Part shown: positions 41,361-49,763 of the stretch, piece by piece
Position numbering within the stretch: the first letter of the stretch is position 1
Layout: the number at the start of each line of letters is the position of its first letter
Assembly: GCA_023411575.1 (NCBI GenBank)
Contig: JAEYOP010000040.1
Coordinates: 511,481-575,480 of the forward strand
Direction of reading: 5' to 3'
Source: Bacillota bacterium
GTDB taxonomy: Bacteria; Bacillota; Clostridia; Acetivibrionales; DTU013
Length of the DNA stretch: 64,000 nucleotides
Program-made: the position numbers and the translations under genes
The notes under the pieces: model-generated
Databases searched by the model: none
Told to the model about the DNA's origin: nothing
The model's input: only the letters and a program-made list of their open reading frames with translations

Positions 41361-42113
41361 ATGTACCGTCTTATCATTGTCGAAGATGAAGAAAATATAC
41401 GTCAGGGTTTGCTCTATCTTTTCCCGTGGGAAGATCTGAATTTTCGTATAGCAGGCGACTTTTCGAACGGCAGGGATGCGCTTTCTTTCATTGAGGCAAA
41501 CGAGGTGGATGCGGTATTGACCGATATACGGCTGCCCGTCATGGATGGCATCGAACTGGCTCAATCCATCCAGGCTCTCAAGCAGGATATAAGCGTTGTT
41601 TTCCTTACCGGCCACCGTGATTTTGAATACGCGCAGCAGGCTGTGAAATGCGGTGTGAAGGACTTTCTGCTAAAACCCGTTAAATACAAGGAGCTTGTGT
41701 TATCCTTCCTGGGTATCAAGGAAATGCTGGATTCCAGGACCAGGGCCCGGAATGGAGCCAATCCGTCCGAAGACGGGCAGACAGGCGGCACGCATTATGA
41801 TCGCGTGATTTCAGCTGTTAAAAAGTATATAACCGAAAACATCAAAGCCGCCACGCTCGAAGATGCGGCAATCTCGGTCAACCTCAGCAGCGGTTATCTG
41901 TCGCGCCTGTTCAGGGAGAAAACAGGCATGACCTTTACCGAATATGTGATAAGGGAAAAAATGAAACATGCCGCGGTGCTATTGAAAAGCACGGATTACA
42001 GGACATACGAGATCGCAGATATGGTCGGCTACGACAACCCGCGGAATTTTTCAAGGGCTTTCAAGCAGCATTACGGCATGACACCGAGCGAATACAGGGA
42101 ACAGGGGTCTTGA
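41361..42113 (+). CDS. AraC-type response regulator (YesN family)
   Basis: 250 residues from ATG 41361 (GAGGG seven bases upstream). REC domain 1-120 with D55 in VLTDIRLPVMDG. C-terminal AraC double HTH at ~150-250 (ATLEDAAISVNLSSGYLSRLFR and the signature YGMTPSEYREQ). Divergent to the sugar importer it probably controls, and three bases before the kinase gene yesM. Confidence 0.93.
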   Translation: MYRLIIVEDEENIRQGLLYLFPWEDLNFRIAGDFSNGRDALSFIEANEVDAVLTDIRLPVMDGIELAQSIQALKQDISVVFLTGHRDFEYAQQAVKCGVKDFLLKPVKYKELVLSFLGIKEMLDSRTRARNGANPSEDGQTGGTHYDRVISAVKKYITENIKAATLEDAAISVNLSSGYLSRLFREKTGMTFTEYVIREKMKHAAVLLKSTDYRTYEIADMVGYDNPRNFSRAFKQHYGMTPSEYREQGS

Positions 42114-42116
42114 TCC

Positions 42117-43907
42117 ATGCGGCGCAAATATTTTATACGTAAACTGATCACCTATCTGGTCGCCATGACGCTTCCGATCCTCCTTCTCGGAATGTCATTC
42201 TTTTTTTATACGGCGACCAGCCTCCGGTCCGACATTGATATCCGTTCCAGAAACATTTCCGACCTCGGCGGAAAACAGCTGGAGATGATCTTGAATACGA
42301 CCTCCGACCTGAATGTGCTTTTCAGCAACAACCCGGCGCTCACTCTTGTCCTGTCCAAGATCCTGAACGCGCAAAAATTGAACTATGCAGAATCCAACTA
42401 TCAGAACATCATCAGTTCGATCCTGAATTCGACTACCAATTCCAGGAGATTCATCGACTCCATCTACCTTTACCAGAACAATTCTCTCGGCAATTATTTC
42501 CGTACAGGCTCAATGATGGTCAACATAAAGGACTCCTACGACACCCAGTGGCTCCGGATCTACCAGACCTCCTCTGTAAATGAGAATTTATGGATCGTAA
42601 AGAGGACTACCAAATATTATAAGTTTGAAACGTCCAGGGAAGTCATTTCCATTTTTCAACGCCTCAGCAATACACAGGGCGTCATTGTGCTCAACCTGAG
42701 ACCCGATGAATTGACGCACAGTTTGGACGCATTGCAGATGTATGAATCCGAAAGCATCCTTGTGATCGATTCCAACCGGATGCTGCTGTTCAATAACAGC
42801 AACGCCGATGGAATGAAATTTGACCCCGGCGTCGGTTTAGACCAGCAGTTTGCCAGAAAAACGAGCCTGGATAACCAAAAGGGGATGTTCCATGTCGAGT
42901 ATAACGGCCGGAAATACCTGATGACCGATGTTCCTTCCAACAAGTACGGCCTGCACTTCATCTCCCTTGTCCCCGAAAAAGAAGTTTACAGCTTGCTGCG
43001 ACAGATACTCCTGTTTGTGGGCATCGCACTGCTCGTCGCTTTTTGTATTAGCTTTATTCTTAGCTACACTCTCACGAGAAAGAGTTTCCATCAGATCGAC
43101 GTGATCCTTGAAACGCTGAAGGATGCGGAAAATGGCGTCTACAACACAAAGGAGCCCGCGTATTTCCGCGACGAATATGATACCATTCTCAATAACATTC
43201 TAGGCACTTTTATCCGAAACAGTTACCTGAGCCTGCAGCTCAATGAATTGGAACTCCGCGAGAAGACTGCCGAACTGATCGCCCTTCAGCTCCAGATAAA
43301 TCCCCACTTTCTTTTCAACACCTTGCAGGCCATAGATCTGGAGATACTGAAAAATACCCGTACCCCGACCCCAGCCAATACTCTCATAGAGAATCTGTCG
43401 GACATCCTCAAGTATTCGCTGGGGAACCCTGATCACATCGTTTCACTGCGCGAAGAAATACAAAACAGCAAAAAATACCTGCAGATCATGACTTTCAGAA
43501 ACCCAAACATGTTTATGGCTTTCTGGGAATATGACGAGGACATACTGGATACGCCGGTCATGCGACTGATATTCCAGCCTTTGATCGAGAACTGCATCTA
43601 TCACGGTATAAAACCGATGCAGGAAAAAGGCCTGCTTCGAATCCGCATAATAAAAAGGCGTAACGGCCTGCACATCCGGGTGACGGACAACGGATCGGGT
43701 ATCCCCAGGCCGGTTCTGGAACAGCTTCGCAGTGAAATCAACCAATCCAATTTTAACGAAAGGCATATCGGGCTTCAGAATACGAATAAGCGTCTGATTC
43801 TTTCCTATGGTCCAAAGTCTGCGCTCCGGATTAACAGCAAGCCTGGCCTGGGCACAGTCATCTCCTTTTTCATACCGGCAGATCCGGATATCAAACCGCA
43901 GGAATAA
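42117..43907 (+). CDS. Sensor histidine kinase (YesM family)
   Basis: 596 residues. N-terminal membrane helix (~12-34), a ~260-residue extracytoplasmic sensor, a second helix (~294-318, LRQILLFVGIALLVAFCISF), HAMP-like linker, then the His_kinase domain with QLQINPHFLFNTLQAID and the ATPase boxes LIFQPLIENCIYHG and DNGSGIP. YesM/YesN pairs sense sugars with their binding protein. The start ATG follows AGGGG. Confidence 0.94.
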   Translation: MRRKYFIRKLITYLVAMTLPILLLGMSFFFYTATSLRSDIDIRSRNISDLGGKQLEMILNTTSDLNVLFSNNPALTLVLSKILNAQKLNYAESNYQNIISSILNSTTNSRRFIDSIYLYQNNSLGNYFRTGSMMVNIKDSYDTQWLRIYQTSSVNENLWIVKRTTKYYKFETSREVISIFQRLSNTQGVIVLNLRPDELTHSLDALQMYESESILVIDSNRMLLFNNSNADGMKFDPGVGLDQQFARKTSLDNQKGMFHVEYNGRKYLMTDVPSNKYGLHFISLVPEKEVYSLLRQILLFVGIALLVAFCISFILSYTLTRKSFHQIDVILETLKDAENGVYNTKEPAYFRDEYDTILNNILGTFIRNSYLSLQLNELELREKTAELIALQLQINPHFLFNTLQAIDLEILKNTRTPTPANTLIENLSDILKYSLGNPDHIVSLREEIQNSKKYLQIMTFRNPNMFMAFWEYDEDILDTPVMRLIFQPLIENCIYHGIKPMQEKGLLRIRIIKRRNGLHIRVTDNGSGIPRPVLEQLRSEINQSNFNERHIGLQNTNKRLILSYGPKSALRINSKPGLGTVISFFIPADPDIKPQE

Positions 43908-43946
43908 CCAACCGGCAAAGAAAGGATACAAGCATTGTCCGACTGC

Positions 43947-43984
43947 AAAAAAGCCCTTTCATGTTTGACATAAAAGGGCTTTTA
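43947..43984. terminator. Bidirectional terminator between yesM and the flotillin gene
   Basis: AAAAAAGCCCTTT and AAAAGGGCTTTTAT pair around a 12-base loop; A/T-runs on both sides serve both convergent genes. Confidence 0.9.
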
Positions 43985-43999
43985 TATGCATCGAAACCG

Positions 44000-45421
44000 T
44001 TATTTCGCTTCCGGTTTGGCCGCTTCGCCTTCGCCCGCATACTTTTTCAGGATGTTTGTGATATCCACTCCGGTCAATCCCTTGACCGTCTCCGGCAGCT
44101 GCGCCATGATGTTCGTGATGTCCTTCGTGATCTTGGACGCGCCCGAATCCCCGATCATAATGATCTTCTCGGTCTTGGTCAACGGCTGGGCGATGGCCGA
44201 CGCAATCTGCGGCAGCTTTTCAATGACCATCTGGGCCATGGCCGCGTCGTTGAACTGTTTGTAGGCTTCCGCCTTCTTGGCAAGGGCCGCGGCTTCCGCT
44301 TCTCCCTTGGCCTGGATGATCTCGGCTTCCGCAAGACCTGCCGCCTTGATGGCTTCCGCTCTCGCGAGACCCTCCGCCTTGATGGCGTAGGACTGGCCTT
44401 CCGCCTCCTTGGATTTCCGGATCCTGTCCGCTTCCGCAGAGATCTCCGTCTTATATTTCTCGGCTTCCGCAGGCTTCCGGACCATGGCGTCGAGTTCCTT
44501 TTCCTTCCTCAGCGCTTCCTGCTCCTGCAGCTCGATTCCCTTCTGCTTCTTGACGATCTCGACCTTCATTTCTTCGGCCGAAACCTCCTGCTGGATGACG
44601 AATTTCTTCTTGTCGTAGGAAAGGTCGGCTTCCGCCTTTCTTTCGTTGATGGAGGCCTGGTAATCCGCGACCTTCATTTCCTTATCCCTGTTGGACTCGG
44701 CAACCTTGGTTTCGGCCAGATACTTCGCGGTCTGACCGGCCTGCATCGCCTCGGCGCTCTTGATGTCCGCATCCCTCTTGGCTTCCGCCTGGCCGATGAC
44801 GGCATCCCTCTGGACCCTCGCGATCTGCGCCTTACCGAGGCTTTCCAGGTACCCGTTCTTATCGGCGATCTCCCGGATGGTAAAGGATATGATCTTCAAG
44901 CCCATGTTCGCCAGATCGCCGGCGGCAAGCTCCTGTACCTTCTGTGCGAACGCATCCCTGTTCTGATTGATCTCTTCCACCGTCAGATTGCCTACGATGG
45001 AACGCAGGTGGCCTTCCAGAGTCTGGGTGCCTATGCGCCGGATTTCGTCTTCCTTCAGACTTAGGAACTGTTCGGCTGCCGTTGCAATCGCTTCCTGGGT
45101 GGAATCGATCTTGACCTGGGCAATACCGTCAACCGTCACCTGTACGCCCTGCGAGGTATACGCGCTGGAATTGACATCCAGCGGCATGATCCGGAGCGAT
45201 ATGGTCTTCGAAATTTCGAAAACCGGCCACACGAATGTTGCTCCGCCCCGGACGATCCGGAAGCCTACGACCTGACCGTTGGACAGTTTCTTCTTCCGTC
45301 CTGAGACGATCAATGCCTCATCCGGCCCCACCTTTACATATCGTCCCACAAATACGGATATCAGGATGAAGATGACGACGACCGCTATAATGGCCGCTAT
45401 TACTGGTAATGCATATGGCAT
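44000..45421 (-). CDS. floT: Flotillin-family protein (YuaG/FloT-like)
   Basis: 473 residues, AAGGAGGG before ATG. N-terminal membrane helix (~3-26), SPFH/band-7 domain (~27-200, VKVGPDEALIVSGRKKK, VVGFRIVRGGATFVWPVFEI), then a long Ala/Glu/Lys coiled coil (~215-400, EAKRDADIKSAEAMQAG and so on) and a C-terminal GDSGASKITKDITNIM segment. Flotillins organise membrane microdomains. Its upstream neighbour is an NfeD-like gene, as in B. subtilis yuaF-yuaG. Confidence 0.92.
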   Translation of the reverse strand: MPYALPVIAAIIAVVVIFILISVFVGRYVKVGPDEALIVSGRKKKLSNGQVVGFRIVRGGATFVWPVFEISKTISLRIMPLDVNSSAYTSQGVQVTVDGIAQVKIDSTQEAIATAAEQFLSLKEDEIRRIGTQTLEGHLRSIVGNLTVEEINQNRDAFAQKVQELAAGDLANMGLKIISFTIREIADKNGYLESLGKAQIARVQRDAVIGQAEAKRDADIKSAEAMQAGQTAKYLAETKVAESNRDKEMKVADYQASINERKAEADLSYDKKKFVIQQEVSAEEMKVEIVKKQKGIELQEQEALRKEKELDAMVRKPAEAEKYKTEISAEADRIRKSKEAEGQSYAIKAEGLARAEAIKAAGLAEAEIIQAKGEAEAAALAKKAEAYKQFNDAAMAQMVIEKLPQIASAIAQPLTKTEKIIMIGDSGASKITKDITNIMAQLPETVKGLTGVDITNILKKYAGEGEAAKPEAK

Positions 45422-45447
45422 TTCAAAGCCCTCCTTAATGATTTATT

Positions 45448-46083
45448 TTACGCATTGCTGCGTGGTCTTTCCCCTATGTCCCGGTTGGTTTCTTCTTCGG
45501 GAATTTCGATCTCGTCGATGGTCAGCTTCTGCTGGACGGCGGCTACGTTTCCTGCGACCTCCCTTATGATCACGGCCGCCCCGCGGGGAATTCCGCCGTC
45601 TTCCGTAGATTTCGCGGACATTGTGTAACGGATTCCGTTGGCAACATAGGCAATCTCCCCCAGGCCTTTTTCCGGTATGGGCGTCAGCACCTCGGCCTCG
45701 GTGTCCGCCAGATCGTCCAGCGAAAATATGGAGTTGGACTGGGAATTGTACAGGAACCTCACGATCCCAAAAAAGATTCCGGCCCCGATTGCTCCGGCAA
45801 AGCCCAGTGCGGTCACCGTACTCCAGATATCGCTCATGCCGAAGCCCTTGTTCGCTATGAGGCCCACCGCGCCGAATGCAGTTATGGCGCTTGCAATGAC
45901 GAGCGGATTGAACGGCGACGGTCCGTCGCTTGCATGATGCGACCCGTCGGCGCCGCCGTGGTCAATGCCATGGTCGATGCCGTGTCCTCCCAGGACCAGG
46001 GAGATAACGGAATAAAAAGCGCCGAATGCAAGACATCCTATAAATACGTAAAGCAGACAACCACCCCCTATCCATATTACCAT
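45448..46083 (-). CDS. NfeD-like membrane protein (YuaF type)
   Basis: 211 residues. N-terminal membrane helix, a His/Gly-rich loop (residues ~32-51, GGHGIDHGIDHGGADGSHH), two further helices (~61-80, ~90-112), then an OB-fold NfeD domain (~125-205, SLDDLADTEAEVLTPIPEKGLGEI and PRGAAVIIREVAGNVAAV). Lies 26 bases before the flotillin gene in one operon. The His-rich loop is not typical of YuaF. No strong ribosome site precedes ATG 46083. Confidence 0.82.
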   Translation of the reverse strand: MVIWIGGGCLLYVFIGCLAFGAFYSVISLVLGGHGIDHGIDHGGADGSHHASDGPSPFNPLVIASAITAFGAVGLIANKGFGMSDIWSTVTALGFAGAIGAGIFFGIVRFLYNSQSNSIFSLDDLADTEAEVLTPIPEKGLGEIAYVANGIRYTMSAKSTEDGGIPRGAAVIIREVAGNVAAVQQKLTIDEIEIPEEETNRDIGERPRSNA

Positions 46084-46221
46084 AACCGCGGCAAAGAATA
46101 AATGCTTTGGGAAGTTTTTACATGTACTATTGGGCGCCCATTGGACTTTCCATACAATATACGCTGCGAATTCCGGTTTAGTCTTGCCGCTGCGGAAGAA
46201 ATCTTTCCGCCGGTTCCCCCG

Positions 46222-46269
46222 AAAAAAAGGACCGCCCCCGGTTGATGGCCAACCTGGGAAACAGTCCTT
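46222..46269 (-). terminator. Terminator of the ammonium transporter gene
   Basis: AAGGAC...GTCCTT outer arms with inner GGTTG/CAACC, followed on the minus strand by TTTTTTT, about 45 bases after the amt stop. Confidence 0.8.
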
Positions 46270-46314
46270 CGCAGAAATTTATTCTATATCGGGTTCTATG
46301 TCGGGATCGAGCGG

Positions 46315-47658
46315 TCAAATCTCCTCCGCCTTCAGTTTGATTCCCGCAGCGGCCGTTCTTTCCGGAGCAGCGCTCTCTTCGGTCTCCTCAAGGATCAGAT
46401 TGTCATCTATCGTTATCTGTGCATAAGACCTCATCCCATGTTCACTCATATCAAGGCCTTCCACTTCATCATCCACACTGACCCGGATGCCGCTGACCGC
46501 CTTAAGCAGCTTGAATACGGCGAAAGTCGCCAGGAACGCCCAGAGCGAAACGACGGCAAGCCCCAGCAGCTGCACACCGAGAAGCTTGAAGCCTCCGCCG
46601 AAGAGCAAGCCCTTTGCCGGGCCTATGGAGGCAAAAAGCCCCACTGCAATCGTACCGAACGAGCCGCAGACGCCATGAACCGCTATCGCACCCACAGGGT
46701 CGTCCGCATGGACCCTGTCCATGAATTCGACTCCAAACACGACCAGGACGCCGGCTATCGCGCCGATAATAACGGCACTGACCGTATTGACGTACGCACA
46801 GCCTGCGGTAATGGATACGAGACCGGCCAATGCGCCGTTGAGCGTCATACTCGGATCGACCTTGCCGTAGCGGGCTCTTGTGAACAGGGCGCTCACCAGG
46901 CCGCCGGCCGCAGCCGCGAGATTGGTGGCGACCACAATGTGGGCTATGCTGCCGTCCAGCCCGTTCAGCGCGCTTCCCGGGTTGAAGCCGAACCAGCCGA
47001 ACCACAGGATAAAGGCGCCGAGCGCCGCAAGCGGCATACTGTGTCCGGGCACGACATTCGCGCTTCCGTCCTTTTTATACTTGCCCGTCCTGGGGCCGAG
47101 GACCAGCACCGCCGCGAGAGAGGCCCAGCCGCCGACGGAATGAACGGCCGCCGATCCGGCGAAGTCGAGCATGCCCATTTTTGCAAACAACCCGTCCGGG
47201 TTCCACACCAGATGGCCGGCTATGGGATAAATCACGGCCGTTGCCGCAAAGCTGAATACCATATAGGGCAGGAATTTCATCCTCTCCGCAACCGCACCCG
47301 ATACGATGGTGGCAACCGCTACCGCAAAGGCGGCCTGGAACATCCAGTAGACCTCCACGGGAAGCCCGTATTGTTTCAATAAGGGCAGATTGTCCATGGA
47401 ACCTTGAAGCAGGAAGCCCGTGGTGCCAAAAATGCCGAATCTGCTAAGACCGTACATGAGCCCGAAACCGATGAGAAAATAGCCGAGAAGGCCGGAACAG
47501 CAATCGATGAAAACCTTCATGATAATATTCAATGAATTCTTTGCCCTGATAAAACCGGCTTCCAGCATGGCAAACCCGGCTTCCATAAAAAACACCAGCG
47601 CCGCTGCCAGAAGCACCCATACGGTATTTAAACCCGAAGCGATAGTACTGATATCCAT
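46315..47658 (-). CDS. amt: Ammonium transporter
   Basis: 447 residues from ATG 47658; upstream in-frame codons run through the leader terminator. Eleven or so membrane helices with Amt signatures: FFMEAGFAMLEAGFIRAKNS, GHLVWNPDGLFAKMGMLDFAGSAAVHSVGG (in part) and FGFNPGSALNG. The conserved pore histidines fall in VHSVGG and IAVHGVCG. A C-terminal cytosolic tail would contact a GlnK protein, but no glnK gene is adjacent. Preceded by an unusually clear leader attenuator (47714-47878). Confidence 0.95.
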   Translation of the reverse strand: MDISTIASGLNTVWVLLAAALVFFMEAGFAMLEAGFIRAKNSLNIIMKVFIDCCSGLLGYFLIGFGLMYGLSRFGIFGTTGFLLQGSMDNLPLLKQYGLPVEVYWMFQAAFAVAVATIVSGAVAERMKFLPYMVFSFAATAVIYPIAGHLVWNPDGLFAKMGMLDFAGSAAVHSVGGWASLAAVLVLGPRTGKYKKDGSANVVPGHSMPLAALGAFILWFGWFGFNPGSALNGLDGSIAHIVVATNLAAAAGGLVSALFTRARYGKVDPSMTLNGALAGLVSITAGCAYVNTVSAVIIGAIAGVLVVFGVEFMDRVHADDPVGAIAVHGVCGSFGTIAVGLFASIGPAKGLLFGGGFKLLGVQLLGLAVVSLWAFLATFAVFKLLKAVSGIRVSVDDEVEGLDMSEHGMRSYAQITIDDNLILEETEESAAPERTAAAGIKLKAEEI

Positions 47659-47713
47659 AAATACCCATCCTGTCCTATCCACCGGCCACACTGCCCCGGA
47701 TATCCAATAAATT

Positions 47714-47752
47714 AAAAAGCCCTGCATGCGAAATAAAATTCGCACACAGGGC
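47714..47752 (-). terminator. Leader terminator upstream of amt, with overlapping antiterminator
   Basis: GCCCTG-tg-TGCGAA and TTCGCA-tg-CAGGGC with a 6-base loop, then TTTTT, all before the amt start and after its promoter. A second hairpin, GGGGT-AATGCT-GCCCT (minus strand, 47748-47763), uses the first arm of the terminator and so excludes it. Its hexaloop has A at position 1 and G at 4, as in ANTAR-protein targets. Confidence 0.7.
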
Positions 47753-47849
47753 AGCATTACCCCTTGAATCTTTATACGACCACGTACCGATTACTCCCTC
47801 GTAGCTGCAACAATGCAAATAAAAAACGGCAACGCTTTTTACGAGATTT

Positions 47850-47878
47850 ATTATATCGGAACGCCCGGCAAAAATCAA
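47850..47878 (-). promoter_or_regulatory. amt promoter, TTGATT-17-TATAAT
   Basis: Near-consensus sigma-A promoter; predicted start near 47843 gives a ~185-base leader that contains the attenuator. It also lies 60 bases before the end of the upstream unknown gene's stop-proximal region on the same strand. Confidence 0.65.
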
Positions 47879-47909
47879 TCATCCTTTCAATATAGATCCT
47901 GCCGCTCTT

Positions 47910-49313
47910 TCAGTTCATATTGAGAATTTTCCCGCCGTCGGGATCTATGTATACAAGCCAGTATCCGAATGCCCCATACCTTGGTCTGTTGCCTTCCGCC
48001 TGCACCCATTTGCTTACGTCGCCGAAGGGCTTTTTATCCACCATGCTCATCCCTGGCACGCCGCAAACCACGTATCTCTTCTCGCGGTCCTTGTGCAGGA
48101 AGATTCCCACAATCAGATGCCGGTATTTATAATGGGCCATCATGACCGCCGGATTGAAAAGCAGCGGAGAACGGATGTTGCACTGGTAAAGCATATTGTT
48201 CAGATTGACGGGATTGTCAACCCTCCACCAGGTATAGTCGCTCCTGTGGCTGTGAAACGGATCGCACTGCTCAAAATACCGGTCGAGTTCCTCCTTGAGC
48301 TGCGAAACGTCCCCTGCCGGCGGTTCGGTGCAGCAGGCCCTCCCATTGTGCGTCTGGCAGGCCGAGCACGGGTTGACTGCAGCGGCGTCGTTATTTACAA
48401 ATGCTCCGCACATATTCCCGTTTAAATACATGCACCCCGTATCCACCCGGTCCTGGGCCTGGTAAAGCATATCCTGCGGTCCCGCCGTCTGCGCCGGTAT
48501 TGCCTGGGGCGGTATTGTCTGGTCCGACACAGTTGTCCGTTCCGACTGCTCTATCTGATCCGGTTGATCTGTCTGCTCCGGTTGGTTTGTCCAGTCCGGC
48601 TGTATCACGTGGTCCAACAGGGCCATCTGGTCCGGCAGCATCGGCTCCGGGACGATCCTCTCCACCGAAGCGAAATCCTCCGTTTCCCCCTCGTCCGCCG
48701 CAATCTCCAATACATCATCAGTTGGAACAGGCTCCTCATTTTCAGAGAAGTCCTCCATAATCAGCACAGGCCTTTCCTGCATGATTTCCTGCACCGGATA
48801 TTCCGGCACAGCCCCTGGCCCCTCCGTTGCAAGCTCTGCAGCAGCCTTGGAACGCTTTCTCATGAAATAATCCCTCAAGCCGTTTCTCCACTCTGTCCTG
48901 CTTTTCCGGTAAGCGGCAAGGGGACAGATAACGGATTCTTCCGGCCGGCCGGCATATTCCACCAGCACCGGAGCTGTGTCGAATTCGTTGATGGACGCCC
49001 CGGACCCACCGACGTTGTTCGGGTCAAAGCTCCATTCCAGCGCGGCTTTGTTCAGCTCCGCCCGCAATGGTCCGGCACAGGCGGCCTTGGCAGGATCGCC
49101 GGCTTTGATAAGGTATAGTTTGTATTCAAATTTCCCGTTTCCCTGCCTGAGGTTCTGTACGGCCGCATGAAGCTTTCCCCTGCCTTCGCGCACCTCAAGC
49201 CGGACATGTCCGGACGGCTTTTGACCCGCTTCATAGCCTCCGTCCTCATTCGAAAAAATGAGAAAGACCCTTTGGAAACCTGAATCCACACTCGCAGTAT
49301 TTCCCTTAACCAT
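47910..49313 (-). CDS. Conserved clostridial protein, unrecognised
   Basis: 467 residues from ATG 49313 (GGGGGGAAG upstream). The N-terminal ~150 residues (VFLIFSNEDGGYEAGQKPSG, HVRLEVREGRGKLHAAVQNL) resemble a beta-domain I have seen in uncharacterised clostridial proteins. A Pro/Gln/Asp-rich low-complexity linker (~245-295), a Cys segment (~300-345, NPCSACQTHNGRACC) and a conserved C-terminal domain (TWWRVDNPVNLNNMLYQC, HLIVGIFLHKDREKRYVVCGVPG, GAFGYWLVYIDPDGGKI) follow. No signal peptide or membrane helix. I cannot assign a function. Confidence 0.6.
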   Translation of the reverse strand: MVKGNTASVDSGFQRVFLIFSNEDGGYEAGQKPSGHVRLEVREGRGKLHAAVQNLRQGNGKFEYKLYLIKAGDPAKAACAGPLRAELNKAALEWSFDPNNVGGSGASINEFDTAPVLVEYAGRPEESVICPLAAYRKSRTEWRNGLRDYFMRKRSKAAAELATEGPGAVPEYPVQEIMQERPVLIMEDFSENEEPVPTDDVLEIAADEGETEDFASVERIVPEPMLPDQMALLDHVIQPDWTNQPEQTDQPDQIEQSERTTVSDQTIPPQAIPAQTAGPQDMLYQAQDRVDTGCMYLNGNMCGAFVNNDAAAVNPCSACQTHNGRACCTEPPAGDVSQLKEELDRYFEQCDPFHSHRSDYTWWRVDNPVNLNNMLYQCNIRSPLLFNPAVMMAHYKYRHLIVGIFLHKDREKRYVVCGVPGMSMVDKKPFGDVSKWVQAEGNRPRYGAFGYWLVYIDPDGGKILNMN

Positions 49314-49338
49314 TTGACTTCCCCCCGATTCAAACAAT

Positions 49339-49371
49339 AAAAAAAACCATCATATAATCATATGACGGTTT
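49339..49371 (-). terminator. Terminator-like hairpin just upstream of the unknown gene
   Basis: AAACC-a-TCATAT and ATATGA-c-GGTTT around a 4-base loop, followed on the minus strand by eight T. It lies 26 bases before the start codon at 49313, so it is either an attenuator or ends an unseen upstream transcript. Confidence 0.55.
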
Positions 49372-49763
49372 ACACTTTATGATGCATTTTCCCCCATATC
49401 TGTAAAATATAAAAAATGAAGGATTGAACGTCTTGAATTGCAAATAAGAACAAAAAAGGGAATGGAAGTCCCCGGTGCGGGCAGGCGTGGGGCAATCCGG
49501 CCGCAACGGAACCGGGGCCCCGCTCTTATTATGCATAATGAACAATTTCCGAAAGAATAGAGGGTGTAGAATTGTAGAAAATATGACAGGAGGAACACCA
49601 AATTTTGAATAATCTCGTGTTGAATATTTCATGCGTATATGTTAAACTGTTAGTGAAAAAATTAACCAAGTGCATGATGCTTGCCTGAACACTTGAAACG
49701 CTTGTACCGACAGTCAAGCGGGGTAGGGCAATCGAGCAATGTCAACTTGAAAGGAGATTAAAA
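49372..49763. other. Long region upstream of pckG
   Basis: No gene. The GC-rich block at ~49465-49525 can pair CCCCGG(T) with (A)CCGGGG around a ~35-base interior and stands out in AT-rich surroundings. A CGCTTG/CAAGCG hairpin lies at ~49698-49719, 45 bases before the pckG start. AAAGGAG precedes the pckG ATG. A riboswitch or sRNA is possible; no known class matches. Confidence 0.4.

Noticed and set aside
47850..47878. Terminator at 47714-47752 as the end of the upstream unknown gene only
   Set aside because: A near-consensus promoter lies between that gene's stop and the terminator, so the terminator falls inside the amt leader.
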